This document shows, in pieces, positions 46,146 through 57,666 of a stretch of DNA of 64,000 nt. A program made the translations under genes and the position numbers. The notes beneath the pieces were generated by a model, which was given only the letters and a program-made list of their open reading frames with translations, had not been told where the DNA came from and ran no database searches. Source of the DNA: Ctenosaura bakeri (taxonomy: Eukaryota; Chordata; Lepidosauria; Squamata; Iguanidae); NCBI GenBank assembly GCA_948474755.1, contig CAOLHI010001303.1, forward strand, positions 496,001 to 560,000, in the 5' to 3' direction. Numbering within the stretch: position 1 is the first letter of the stretch; every line of letters begins with the position of its first letter.

Positions 46146-47673
46146 CATAGGCTTTAAAAAAAACTCATGAAATGTGAATGGGATGAATAACCACTTAGAT
46201 AGCTCATTCTAATTTCTGCAAAAAACACCATCAATAGGGGTTGTATAGCTAATGAACACAATCAAATATTATGACCCAGAGGGTCAGAGGCAGCAAATCT
46301 TTATTTTAGCACTGTTCCTCCTATAGTTGCTCTGAGTTGAACAAGACCCCTGCCAGTGCTGGACCCTATTTCTTCAGAGGTTTGGCACTTATGGAACTCT
46401 TGTTCCCTCTGGAGCAGGTGGAGGAAGAGCAGCCATGACACCAAAAGTAGATCTGACACCCCATGGCAGCAGATCCACCAACTGCACCTGCTGTGACCAG
46501 ACATTTTGGATGTAAATTATGTGCCAAAATTACTTCAACATCACAGACATTGCAAACTTTTATATTTCTTAATAGAAGTACAAAAGTTGGAGTTGATTTG
46601 AAGTTCTGATCAGCTGTTTATAAATCAGTAAAATCTCAAGAGACTTTTGGATAAGAATGATAGAAGAAAAGTGAATTTAGACAGATATACCACTATTTAT
46701 GAATTCCTTACACAGGAACATATGCCTCGCTCCTTCTAGTTCAGTTCTGTTTAGAGAAACTGTCAGCAAATCTCAAGGCTTTAGGCAGCTTCTATACGGA
46801 CCCTTGGCAAGCAAATCATGCACTCTGCCACTGAATTTCAGTTCCCTTTGTATATGGCTGATACCACCAATCTCACGTTGTCAAAGTTTTCCACTGAAAA
46901 CTGCAGTCTGCATTAACACATGGATATGGACACTGAGTTATTGCATTATGAGGCACTCTAGATCCACAGGACAAACAAAGATGTTGTTTTGTTGGCAGCT
47001 TCTGGTTAGACTCAAGGGAAATAAATTCTTAACTCTACAACTGCAGGATTAAGTGAAAAATGGAACCTTCCCTGGAACAGTCAGAGGATGTTCTATTATG
47101 GAGGAAATACATGGAGAATGTTTAAATTCAAAGAAGAACGTGATAGACAACATGTGCAGAGAGTTCAATTAATTGTTGTAAGAGCTAAGCCAAGAGGGAG
47201 ATACAGAAAAGGCAGCGGGAGACACAGAACCTAACATGGAAGTGAAAGAAGGAGTAAATCAGATGTTCACACAAGCACAATGTGAGTTAATGGAGATTTA
47301 TGAGCACAAAGTTTTGTTCGTGAAAGGCAGACTGGAGGGAAGAGAAGGAGAAGAAGAATTTAAATATGACTTGTGAGCAAACTATTTTGATGATGAACAA
47401 AAGCATTTGTATGATTAAAGGAGGTGTGAGAAAAATGTCAAAAATAAAAGTATCATCTCAGGATTTTACAATGCAATGTGTGAGGGTTGAATGAAATTGT
47501 TGATTTACTTTGTAAAAATAAAGAGGGTGTGAGAAAGATAGACAAAAAGGGTGCTGTCTCAGGACATGGTTTTAAAATGTTATGTGAGAAACAATCATGG
47601 AAAAGATGGTGACAAGAGAAGAAGGGAATAAAATGCAAAAAGTAAGATTTGTTCTAAACTAGATCAGAATGAG
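46146..47673. other. No gene seen; diverged tandem repeat inside
   Basis: A 117-codon frame at 46699-47052 has no domain. The AG-rich 47100-47640 stretch is purine-biased on the plus strand and contains the diverged duplication listed next. Confidence 0.45.
47423..47625. repeat. Diverged tandem duplication, ~103-bp unit
   Basis: GGTGTGAGAAAAATGTCAAA...ATCTCAGGATTTTACAATGC...TGTGAG (from 47423) is followed by GGTGTGAGAAAGATAGACAA...GTCTCAGGACATGGTTTTAA...TGTGAG (from 47526). Alignment by eye is clear at the unit start and in the CTCAGGA segment. Confidence 0.65.
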
Positions 47674-47848
47674 AGCCAGGCTCTTGTAGTGGTTTGAGCA
47701 TTCGACTACAACACTTGAAACCAGGGTCTGATTCCCTGCTTGGCCACGGAAACCCACTGAGTAACCTTGGGCACTGCACATACTTTCAGCTGCAGAAAAC
47801 GCTATGACAGGTTGAGTTGAAAACAACCTGAAGGCACACAACAACAGT
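47674..47848 (+). mobile_element. tRNA-derived SINE, sense copy
   Basis: Head AGCCAGGCTCTTGTAGTGGT, a box-B-like GGTCTGATTCCC, the TTGGCCACGGAAACCCACTG segment and the tail AACCTGAAGGCACACAACAA. The GTCGCCATAAGTCGG part is deleted. Confidence 0.88.
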
Positions 47849-48202
47849 TAAAATGGTAGAAGGATAATGACAACTGGACTAGGTCTGTGAATTCTGTAAT
47901 GGATTTTAGAATACAAAATGGTATTGAAGTATTTGGAATTTAGTGATGTCATAAAACATGCAATAGATTTACAGTTTTAACTAGTGAATATACTATGTAA
48001 TTAAGTCACAGATTTAGGATAATGATACTAGATTGTGCATACAGTGATATTGATATATTTGGATACCGAGATGTTACTAAATATTTAATATATCTATACT
48101 CTTAACCAATGAAACTAGGTTATTTAGTAGTATTAATGTTATTTATTATATAATGGCATTTACCATGTAAGTAAACTGTAACAGAACGAAACAGAAAAAA
48201 AC
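47849..48202. other. No gene seen; AT-rich
   Basis: AT-rich with many ATATTTAATATAT-like phrases. Confidence 0.5.
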
Positions 48203-48205
48203 ATG

Positions 48206-48393
48206 GGGCCTTTCCACACTAAATTGTTATAGTGCTATTATTCCACTTTCAACATCCTGTGGAATTCTGGGCTTTGCTGTTTATTGAGGCCAGAGAGCTC
48301 TCCGGCTGAGAATTCTAATCTGCAAACCCCAGGATTCCACAGGATGATGAAAGTGGAATGATTGCATTATAGCAGTGTAGTGCAGAAAGGCCC
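48206..48393. mobile_element. MITE, best-preserved copy, ATG target duplication
   Basis: 188 bp. The left end GGGCCTTTCCACACTAAATT and inverted right end GGGCCTTTCTGCACTACACT are flanked by ATG on both sides (48203-48205, 48394-48396). The interior carries GGAATTCTGGGC and the inverted-type GGATTCCACAGGATGATGAA. Confidence 0.9.
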
Positions 48394-50866
48394 ATGACAG
48401 TATTATGCTTGATATCCTAACAAGAAAAAGCAGTTTGTATATTTTCTCTTTTCAAAAGCATGAATTGGGGATAGGGAATAACAGAAAGGTGGGATATACT
48501 TTTCTCAGAGACCTGAATCAATTGGTAGGCTGTAATCTATCAATGGGAAGGTGAGAAGTCTTTTTTTTTTTCTCTTATTTCGTATCCTTCCTTTTCCCTC
48601 CTTTTATTCCTTAACTTTCACGTTTTTCTGGATGTTGTACGTTTCTTTTTCTTTTACGTATTCTTCTATGTATGAGTGTAAAAATATTAAATAACAAATT
48701 AAAAATTAATTTAATAATTTAAATTCAGTATTCAAGGATTTAACAACATTTTTCAGTGTTAGACCTCCTGAAATAATTACTTCTTCAATTCAATAAGTTA
48801 ATCAATGTACAGTGATATTTACATACTTTTTAATTGTTTGTTGATTAATTTTGTCTGGACATATTTGGGTAAGATTTCCATAACAACCAATAGTCTTTCC
48901 AGTATATTTTAAAAATGGTAAAAGAACATTCAGCTGATCTAAGAAGTATGAACCAGCTCTTATTATTCTCAGAACTAATTGAAGAGACCCATCATAAAGC
49001 TACAAAGAGACCTTTCTGCAGGTATGGAACTCCCCTACAAATTTTCAAACTGTTTTTGTTGTTGTTGTTGCCATACTGCTTAGATACATATGCTTATCTG
49101 TACAGCTTGTTACTTGCACAGTTAATTAGTTATCATATTTTAAAGTATATATTCAGTGTTATATATATTCAATATATATATTGAATCTTAGGAATTGCCT
49201 CCAACTCTCTTTTTATGTCTGTTTTTGCCATTATCACAGCCCAAATGCAAATGTTACTCCCAGTCAGAGCAGATCTGCTCAATCAGTAGGAACTTAGTAA
49301 ACTAACATCTCTGTACGTTTCACTGATTCAATAGGGGCTACTCTAGTTGGAATTAACAATGGAATTAAGACTCATTTTCCCTTGCAATGCATGTAATAAT
49401 GCATGATATTTAAAATAAACACTGTTAATGTTTAAGTGTTATAATATGCCTTTACTTTTAAAGGACCAAGAGGATTACTTTTACTATTCTAGCATGTTAT
49501 TTTGAAAGAAATAATTGGTACTCTAATTTAGAAATTATAGATTAACATATATCTTTACCTCCAAAGCAGCCAATAAAGGAAAGCAGGAACGTTTGTTTCC
49601 ATAGTAACAACATCTTCAGCTGCCAAAAGTTAGAAGTTCTTGTCCAGCCTCAAATGAACACAACACTTAGCCGTCCACACAGAACCTTTAATCTGTTAAA
49701 ACATGAATACACAATTAATTTAATGATAGGATTCACCACATTAAAAACTAAGTTACCTGCCACACTAACATTTAGTAATGACAGACTGACAGTCCATAAA
49801 AGCCTTTGAAATTACTCTCTCTTCAATTCAGGCTCAGTTAAAACCTATAATTGGAATTAGGGTATCACATACTATGCTACCTAGTAATCAAGTAGTCTCA
49901 GTGCTTCACGAAGGCTGCAGCTGCAGTACATTAAACATGCAGTTTCAATATTCCAAACTTTACTTTTCAAAAACTCTACTTTTGTTCATGCTAAATGATT
50001 GTCCATGGTATTATATGTGAAAAGATGGTGCAAAACTGGCCTATACAAGGCCATCCAAATGAATCCACAATTTGTTTGAGTCCAACCATTTTACTCTTAT
50101 AATAATCATCTAAGGCATGCTAAATTCACAGCATCTGTCCTGGAATTCTAGTGATGCATTCAGTAGCACACAGGTTTTTATAAGGTATGCAAATCCATTC
50201 TCAAATCAGGGGGAGAGAATACAATGGCATAAAACTACATTCTCACTGCTACAATAGTTCAGTCAAGCAAAAAAACAAATTTTAAAGTATATATAATCCC
50301 ATCAACAAACCTACTCAAGCTTTCCTAAGCTTAGGTCTAACTCCACAGAGAAATTACACAACTGCAGATAATAGCCAGTTCTTTTTTCCACAGGCATGTG
50401 GTAGATTTCCTCAGTGCTTTCATGTATTTGCAGAGATTTTATTTGTCTGACTTGATTCTTATGCTTTCCTGTCTTTGTTAAATGTGCATTACTTCATCCC
50501 CAATCACTCCCTAAGAAATGGAAACATCTATCCTCCTTCCTCAAGAGCATAAACAATCAATGAATCTGATAAATTCTGCCTAGTGGCAATGAGAGCTATC
50601 CACTGATGATCATATGAAGGAAACTGGGGGAAATGAGTCCCTTTGGTAATTAGGAAGGTCAGTATTATAAGAATATTTCTCATTTACATCTGTAGATCTC
50701 TGCAGATTTAGAAACTCTGGCACATAAGCAGATATGGCAAAAAAAAAAAAATATTTCACAAATGTCTGGCAGCTAAAGTATTTAGCCACTGTACAGATAC
50801 CTAAATAAAGAGAGAACTGAGCAAACAAGTTGATAGCCTAATGCTGGAAGTTGTAATGCCACTATA
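48394..50866. other. No gene seen; possible regulatory motif
   Basis: AT-rich. Contains a palindromic AATATATATATT-like patch at 49160-49185 and an X-box-like site at 49595-49608. No coding frame over 89 codons. Confidence 0.45.
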
Positions 50867-51493
50867 AGTTGAGTATTCTTTGTCCAAAATGCTTAGGACC
50901 AGAGTTGTTTAGGATTTTGGACTGGAAAAGACATCTTGGAAATGAGACCCAAGTCTAAACAAAAAAAATCATTTATATTTCATATGCACCTTAAAATGTA
51001 AATTGAAATTGTTGTTCTATACCTAACTTTGTATAATTTTTGTAAATTGAATAGCATTCTTTCAATGTAGGGTCTGCTCCTTCATCATGTCTTTCTCCTT
51101 CTCTTGCCTTCTTCCTGTAGGGAACATGAGGGAATTACAGAGGCTTGCTTTGGACCATGTACACGCATGCACTGCTTGCAAAGTCTCTCAGTTGGCTTGG
51201 CACCTTCCCCCCGCTTTAAACTTGCTTTGGATTGCACATGCACACTATGCTTGTTAAGTGAGCTGACAGGGGGAAAAGGCGCCAAACCAACTCAAGAGAC
51301 TTTGCAAGCAGTGTATATGGTCCAAAGCGAGCTGAGAGGAAAAAAAAGAGGTCTCAAGCCAACTGAGAAACTTTGCAGTGTGTGCAAAGTCCCAAGTGAT
51401 CCTGCATCATTTCCCTACAGGAAGAAGACTGGGTTGTACTATTTAAAGTTTTGGATTTTGGAGCATTTCAGATTTTCATATAAGGAATACTCA
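50867..51493. mobile_element. Tigger-like DNA element with internal hairpin
   Basis: The left end reads AGTTGAGTATTCTTTGTCCA then AAATGCTTAGGACCAGAG; the right end inverted reads TGAGTATTCCTTATATGAAA. The left part closely resembles a Tigger family I know from mammals (AGTTGAGCATCCCTTATCCA). TA precedes the left end. The interior (51141-51426) is not typical: two arms of about 60 bp, GCTTGCTTTGGACCATGTAC... and its inverted counterpart around 51278-51336, form a large imperfect hairpin, with outer arms CTTCTTCCTGTAGGGAA and TTTCCCTACAGGAAGAAG. No transposase. Confidence 0.8.
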
Positions 51494-52914
51494 TCATGTA
51501 TTAAAAGGAAGATATTTTCATTCAACCTTATTTCATTGCATGACTCATGACTTGAATCTTCTGGCAAAATATATAAAAGCATGAATATGTTCAAAACAAT
51601 AATGTAATATTGCAAAGCCAATATTCTGAATGCATTCAACAATGATCACATTGTTAAACTGACTTTGAGGAATTTCCAAAAGGAGAACCAAGGGAAGGAA
51701 AGTGCATCTCTGCTGCCAAAACAACCTAGATGAGGCTCAGGTATAAAGTATTTAGATAGCCTGCTGCACACAAAGATTCGTTTGAAGTGTGCTTTCTGAC
51801 ACACACTCTCATACTATTATTCCCATAAACACTCAGAAGCAGATTCTGAAAGTGCTTTGGAATTTAGTTCAATAAGCATTCAATCTGCTACAATTAATAT
51901 CAGCAGCTATCCAAAACAAGGAAGGAAAAACAACGGAAACACATCAAAAGCCTTCTTAAAATTTTACCTAGAGCCATTTTTACTTACTGTCTGAATTGAC
52001 TGTTGCTCTTTTAGTTTGATGCACATGTTAGTGTGTATAATTTATTGAATCGCTTTTTCTTCCTTTTTTTCTTTCCTACTATTTTTTTTTAACTATCAGG
52101 AGATCATAAATTCATTTCTTTGATATAAATTGTGGAAATGAATGAATTATTCCAACATCACAAGGTGGCTGTGGCAAGAGGCATTGTGGAGTGTCATGCT
52201 AAAGAAAAACAATGGCAGGAAAAAAATCATTGGTGAGTGAGTAAAATATCTGTGTCCTCCCATATAACAGAAAGAGTATCATAAAAATGAATTCTTCGGG
52301 ATCCATAAGGATTCTAAGCATTCCACCAAAACAGCTTCTTATGAAGGTAAATGGAAGAGTTTCCACTCATGACTGTTGATAAGCAAACCCACAAGGTTCA
52401 CTTTCTTTGATATGTGAATTTTGCGAATATGAAAAAATTCAGATCTGAAAATGGAATAAAACTCCCAATTTTGCTCACATTTGAATTTTGTAGACTTCTC
52501 TAAATCTGATTTTTAAAAACAGTTGAAAAAAGTATTATCCATTCCCAGTCAAGAACAAAAAGGAGCCATGTGGCTATTGAATTATGAGCCCCATGAACAG
52601 TCTCTGCTGCCTATAGTTAATTCCGCTAAAGTTAGAACCATAAATATCACAGTTTTTTTTTAAAAAAATGGCAACACTCAGCTGCCTTATGCACAGCTGA
52701 AAAATTTAAAAATCAGATTTTTAAAAAACAAATTCAGCTGTTCTTTTTGTTTTAGATCTGTATCAAAATATTACAGTAGTATGAGCTAGCTTTACAACTT
52801 AAATAGTCAAAGCAAAAATAAAAAACAAGTCTGCCTGAAGAAAAAGTTCTTTGCTTGGCATCTAAACTTTCCTAATAGAGACCCCAAAGTATATCATTCT
52901 TTAAAGAATATTCA
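51494..52914. other. No gene seen
   Basis: AT-rich, featureless. Confidence 0.5.
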
Positions 52915-53070
52915 ATAGGTTGGAGGCCACTAATTAGAAGGCTCCTTCTCTGGTAGCTAACTATGGATGCTCTACTCCACTGGGTACACTTGGATCTCAA
53001 GTGACAGAGTTGGATCTTTGAGCATCCCTAGATTATGAACCTATTTCTAGGTAGTGAAACCGCATCTAGA
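52915..53070 (+). repeat. Family R1 repeat, diverged copy
   Basis: GGTTGGAGGCCACTAATTAG then AAGGCTCCTTCTCTGGTAGC keeps the R1 order (GGGGCCAC...AAGGCCCTCTCCCTTGTT). Weak similarity. Confidence 0.4.
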
Positions 53071-53565
53071 GCAGCCTGAGAATCTCTTCAAAACTTATGA
53101 TTTTTTTTTAAAATAATGTTAGAACAATGCAATTGTGGAACACTATTTATTTACATTCATAAGTGCAAAATAAAAACAAGGAATGAAAGATGATTATGAA
53201 CAACTAAATATATTGAGATTATTTAATATTCTATAAGACCAAGATTAATTTTTGCAGTGTGTTACACATATTCACATAAGCACACACAGATACTGTAGAT
53301 CTAGGATTCTTGTCTAGCCACTCAAGTAAACTACCCCTGTAATACATACTGTAATTTCTAACATACAGATGGAAGTAATAGTCAGAGGACCTGCTGGAGA
53401 GAACAGAAATTCAAATTCTCATTTTATTCTTTATAAAAAATGTAAATGTGTCTTTCAATGTAAGATTCATAGGAACAAATGAATAAAGCAGTGGTCTTGA
53501 GCATGTTTGCGATGAATTTGGAGTTCATGCTTACACAATTGCAAGTTTACTTCAAAGACATAATC
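53071..53565. other. No gene seen
   Basis: AT-rich spacer. Confidence 0.5.
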
Positions 53566-54112
53566 ATATCAGTCTGGTTCAATATGCAAAGGGATCTTGT
53601 AGTATCTTTGAGACTAACTGAAGAAAGTTGATAGCACAAGCTTTTGTAGACTTAAGTCTGCTTCAAGCAGATACATAAAGCGCCTAAGAACAAATCTTTA
53701 TGATCAGGATGTATGTGTGAATAGCAACAGAAATCCAAAACTTGTCGTTATGGTGATGAGGTGACAAGTGCAGTTTTAACTATGGTTCTTCGAGGAGAAA
53801 GGCAGGAGAAAACATGTTGCCTAAACCCAAGGTGAGTAGATTACTATATGAATGATTAAGGGAGTTACTGAACTGCAGTGTGAAGCTGTATGAGAACCAA
53901 AATGAACTGAAAAACTAGGCTCTCAGCTCTCACCATGCTCACCAAGTTGGCTGTTCTGAGGTCTAAAATGGAATGCCCAGCAAGACTGAAGTGTTTTCCA
54001 ACTGGTGTGTGTGTGTGTGTGTGTATTCCCATTCCTAATACCTGATTAATTGTCCATTTATCCTCTGGCTCAGAGATTTTGTTTGCCCAATGTAGAGCCC
54101 AACAAGCTTGCC
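53566..54112 (-). pseudogene. Penelope-like element: GIY-YIG endonuclease fragment and 3' UTR
   Basis: In the minus strand the coding part comes first. One frame (54035-54217) reads LVGLYIGQTKSLSQRINGQL, with YIG and the following QTxxSLxxRxxGH-like helix; another (53865-54176) reads HTPVGKHFSLAGHSILDLRT, the downstream ...PVxxHF...GHSxxDLR... segment. This order and wording are those of the GIY-YIG endonuclease of Penelope-like elements. Downstream, the 3' part holds GATACTACAAGATCCCTTTG and CAAAAGCTTGTGCTATCAAC. The frames are split at a (GT)n tract (54005-54024), which expanded in the coding sequence. The reverse transcriptase is absent. A plus-strand CR1 begins right next to it. Confidence 0.75.
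54005..54024. repeat. (GT)n microsatellite
   Basis: Ten GT units within the Penelope-like coding remnant, at the place where its reading frame shifts. Confidence 0.95.
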
Positions 54113-55567
54113 CAACTTGCAATAATCTTTCAGAATTCTTGGAGAACAGAAGTCCCAGCAAACTGGAGGAGGGCAAATGTCATCCCCATCTTCAAGAAGG
54201 GGAAAAAGAGGACCCAAATAAAAATCTCCCAGTCAGTCTGACATCAATACCAGGAAAGATCCTGGAGCAGATTATTAAACAGTCAGTGTGTAATTACTTA
54301 GAAAGCAATGCCATAATCACTAAAAGCCAGAATGGATTTCTCAAAAATGAGTCATGCCAGACTAATCTTATCTCTTTTTATAGTAGGGTTACAAGCGTGA
54401 TAGATGAAAGGAATGCTGTACACGTAGCATATCTTGACCTCAGTAAGGTCTCTGACAAAGTTCCAAATGACATTCTTGCAAAGAAACCAGTAAAATGCAG
54501 GCTGGACAGGGCTACTGTTAGATGGATTTAGAATTGGTTGACCAACCAAACCCAAAGGGTGATCGCCAATAGCTGCTTTTCATCGTGGAGAGAAGTGACT
54601 AGTGGGGTGCCACAGGGTTCTGTCCTGGGCCCAGTGCTATTCAACATATTCATCAATGACTTGGATGGAGGAGCAGAGGGCATGCTGATCAAATTTGCAG
54701 ATGATACCAAATTGGGAGGGGTTGCTAATACACCAGAGAACAGGATCAAAATTCAAAATGACCCTGACAGATTGGAGAGCTGGGCCAAAGCTAACAAAAT
54801 GAATTTCAACAGAGAGAAATGTAGGGTCCTGCACTTGGGCAGAAAAAACGAAAGTCATAAGTATAAAATGGGGAATGTGTGGCTGGATAGCAGTACGTGT
54901 AAGAAGGATCTAGGAGTCTTGGTAGATCACAAGCTGAGCATGAGTCAGCAGTGTGATGCAGCAGCCAAGAAAGCCAACGCAATTCTTGGTTGCATCAATA
55001 GGAGTATGGTGTCTAGATTGAGGGAGGTAATGGTACCACTCTATTCTGCATTGGTTAGGCCTCATTTGGAATACTGTGTCCAGTTCTGGGCACCTCAATT
55101 CAGGAAGGATATTGACAAGCTGGAACGTGTCCAGAGGTCTGGTGACTAAAGGGTCTGGAAGCCATGCCCTATAAGGAATGGCTTAGGGAGCTGGGTATGT
55201 TTAGTCTGCAGAAGAGAAGGTTAAGAGGAGAAATGATAGCCATTTGAAGGGATGTCATGTTGAGGAGGGAGCAGGCTTGTTCTCTGCCGCTCCAGAGACT
55301 AGGACAAGGAACAATGGATTCAAGTTGCAGGAAAGGAGATTCCACCTGAACCTTAGGAAGAACTTCCTGACAGTCAGGGCTGTCCGGCAGTGGAATCTGC
55401 TGCCTCGGAGTGTAGTGGAGTCTCCTTCCTTGGAGGTTTTTAAGCAGAGGCTGGATGGGCATCTGACGGGAGTGCTTTGAGAATGTTCCTGCATGGCAGG
55501 GGGTTGGACTGGATGGCCCCTGTGGTCTCTTCCAACTCTACATTTCTATGATTCTATGATTCTATGA
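54113..55567 (+). mobile_element. CR1 LINE, 5'-truncated, sense copy
   Basis: Starts inside the RT N-terminus (IIFQNSWRTEVPANWRRANV) and ends with three ATTCTATG octamers at 55543-55567. The RT box reads YLDLSKVSDKVPN, then [14 protein letters not shown] and [13 protein letters not shown] at 54529-54531 interrupts ICNWLT. Relative to the other copies it has a deletion near 55138 (frame lost at a TGA/TAA soon after) and a 10-bp deletion near 55242, so the C-terminus is split across frames ending with 55244-55480. Confidence 0.95.
54538..55149 (+). pseudogene. CR1 reverse transcriptase palm, open frame
   Basis: A 203-codon frame from MTNQTQRV to ERVQRSGD. It contains motif B ([14 protein letters not shown]), motif C (FADDTKLGG), the thumb-region [13 protein letters not shown] and the [14 protein letters not shown] segment. 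It is in the same frame as 54079-54531; only one TAG separates the two, so motif A (YLDLSKVSDKVP) and motifs B and C would be in one protein apart from that stop. Motif A reads SKVSDK in place of SKAFDK, a likely damaging change. Confidence 0.9.
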
Positions 55568-55754
55568 AAAACAGCGCCTCCATGTCCCACCTGAAAAGAC
55601 TAATATTTTGACCTAGTACATTTAACGCTTTTACAAATTTCTTCAAAAGGGGTTCGAGTAGTCTTGCCAAAGCAGAAAAATGAACACAGTGAAATTTTAT
55701 ATTCTACACAACTAATATAGAGAAACATCCTCAATCTTCCTTAATATATTGTCA

Positions 55755-55785
<31 letters not shown>

Positions 55786-55914
55786 GTCCTCCATCTCCTT
55801 TCCTTTTAAAAAGGCCATACAAATGATTTCTCATTTGTCTCACTGACTCTTGTTGAAAGTATGATCTACTTGATGATCCTGGATTACTGAAGAACATCAG
55901 TGATTGTAACAAAA
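55568..55914. other. Spacer with CT microsatellite
   Basis: Short unannotated spacer. It holds the (CT)n at 55756-55785 and otherwise nothing I recognise. Confidence 0.5.
55756..55785. repeat. (CT)n microsatellite
   Basis: About 14 CT units. Confidence 0.95.
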
Positions 55915-56352
55915 TGTAACAGTTCTTCTTCGTGGTCTCTGTGCACAATGGGAATCTTCAGGCATGCGTAGTAGCTTTTCGGAAAGTTCCAGAGCTAAGC
56001 AGCTTGGCAGGAACCCCTCCCCCATCTGGTACTGAGCATGCTCAGTCCTGCCAAGCTAATGGTCTCTCCTTAGTTTCTTTTCATCTGCCAACCAGTTAGC
56101 AGCTTGGAAGGCTTCGTTGCTGAGCAGTTCCTTGAATTCTTGGCCTTTTCTTTGTCTTTTCATTCATTTTTCTCATTTTTTACAACAAAACTGTAACTCT
56201 CTGGGCGATGTGTTCCAGTTTCCTTGGAACAAAGAGTTCCTTTACATCTTCCCACCAATTCTTCTCCTGGCTCGAGTGGTGGCGAAGATCACGACAGACA
56301 AGGCAGACGCCATCCTTGTCACCCCCTTCTGGCCGAGGCAACATTGGTTTGC
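55915..56352 (+). pseudogene. DIRS-like element fragment: terminal repeat and pol piece
   Basis: The first part (55925-56080) has TTCTTCTTCGTGGTCTCTGT, GCACAATGGGAATCTTC and TAGCTTTTCGGAAAGTTCCA, related to the foldback block at 22318. The last part reads, on the plus strand, [20 protein letters not shown] then [18 protein letters not shown]. The phrase FPPxxLLxRVxxKIxxDxAxxILVxPxWPRQxWF marks the region after RT/RNase H in DIRS-like pol. The piece between the two is short, so this is an internally deleted copy. It ends where CR1 sequence begins. The family call is from motif memory. Confidence 0.62.
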
Positions 56353-57666
56353 AGCAGCAGAAAACAAGCCCTCTCCTTCCTCTACATGGCATCCCTTCAA
56401 ATATTTAAACATGGCTATCATGTCCCCTCTTAACCTCCTCTTCTGCAGACTAAACATACCCAGCTCTCTAAGTCTATCCTCATAGGGCATGGCTTCCAGG
56501 CCTCTCACCATTTTGGTCGCCCTCCTCTGGACTTGCTCCAGCTTGTCAATATCCCTCTTGAATTGGGGTGCCCAGAACTGGACACAGTATTCAAGATGGG
56601 GTCTAACCAAAGCAGAGTAGAGTGGTACCAGTACCTCCCTCGATCTAGACAACATACTCCTATTGATGCAGCCAAGAATTGCATTGGCTGCCGCATCACA
56701 CTGCTGACTCATGTTCAGCTTGTGATCTATGAAGACTCCTAGATCCCTTTCACACGTACTGCTATCCAGCCACGTGTCCCCCATCCTATATTTCTGTATT
56801 CCATTTTTTCTACCTAAGCGTAGGACCTTACACTCCTCTCTGTTGAATTTCATTTTGTTAGCTTTGGACCAGCTCTCCAATCTATCCAGGTCATTTTGAA
56901 TTTTGATCCTGTCCTCTGGCATATTAGCAACCCCTCCCAATTTGGTGTCATCTGCAAATTTGATGAGCATGCCCTCTATTCCTTCATCCAAGTCGTTGAT
57001 AAAAATATTGAACAGCACTGGGCCCAGGACAGAACCCTGTGGCACCCCACTAGTCACTTCCCTCCAGGATGAAAAGCAACCATTCGTGATCACCCTTTGG
57101 GTTCGGTCAGTCAACCAATTACAAATCCAACTAACAGCAGCCCTGTCCAGCCCACATTTTACTAGCTTCATTGCAAGAATGTCATAGGGAACTTTGTCAA
57201 AGGCCTTACTGAAATCGAGGTATGCTACATCCACAGCATTCCCTTCATCTATCAAGCTAGTAACTCTGTCACAAAAAGAGATAAGATTAGTCTGGCATGA
57301 CTTATTTTTGAGAAATCGATGTTGACTTCTCGTGATTACCGCGTTCCTTTCTAAGTGATTAGAAATTGACTGCTTAATGATCTGTTCCAGGATCTTTCCG
57401 GGTACTGATGTCAGGCTGACTGGGCGATAATTATTTGGGTCCTCTTTTTTCCCCTTCTTGAAGATGGGGACAACATTTGCCCTCTTCCAGTCTCCTGGAA
57501 CTTCTGTCCTCCAAGATTTTTCAAAGATTATAGCAAGCGGTTCCGAAATGACCTCTGCCAGCTCTTTTAATATCCTAGGATGCAATTCATCTGGCCCTGG
57601 AGACTTGAATTCATCCAGTGTGGCCAGGTATTCTTGTACCACCTCTCTACCTATTATGTGCCTCAT
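56242..57666 (-). pseudogene. CR1 reverse transcriptase frame running into DIRS antisense
   Basis: A 474-codon open frame. It begins just before RT with [19 protein letters not shown] and carries [27 protein letters not shown] (motif A), [14 protein letters not shown] (motif B) and FADDTKLGG (motif C), then [20 protein letters not shown] and [12 protein letters not shown]. All catalytic RT boxes are intact, so the RT core itself is open. The last ~37 codons are not CR1: past FSAA the frame enters antisense DIRS-like sequence and ends at GGKM. The endonuclease half is in another frame (57794-58894). Confidence 0.9.

Noticed and set aside
46301..46504. 67-codon minus-strand frame near a GC-richer island
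   Set aside because: Considered as a cysteine-rich small protein, but no conservation evidence and no start or splice context.
49146..49189. Possible origin or matrix-attachment region (AT palindrome)
   Set aside because: A simple ATATAT palindrome of this length is common in AT-rich DNA.
53865..54176. HTHTHTHT histidine-threonine repeat in a minus-strand frame
   Set aside because: Comes from the (GT)10 microsatellite inside the Penelope-like remnant, not a metal-binding protein.
55712..55948. RERERE-rich 78-codon frame
   Set aside because: Encoded by the (CT)n microsatellite; not a gene.
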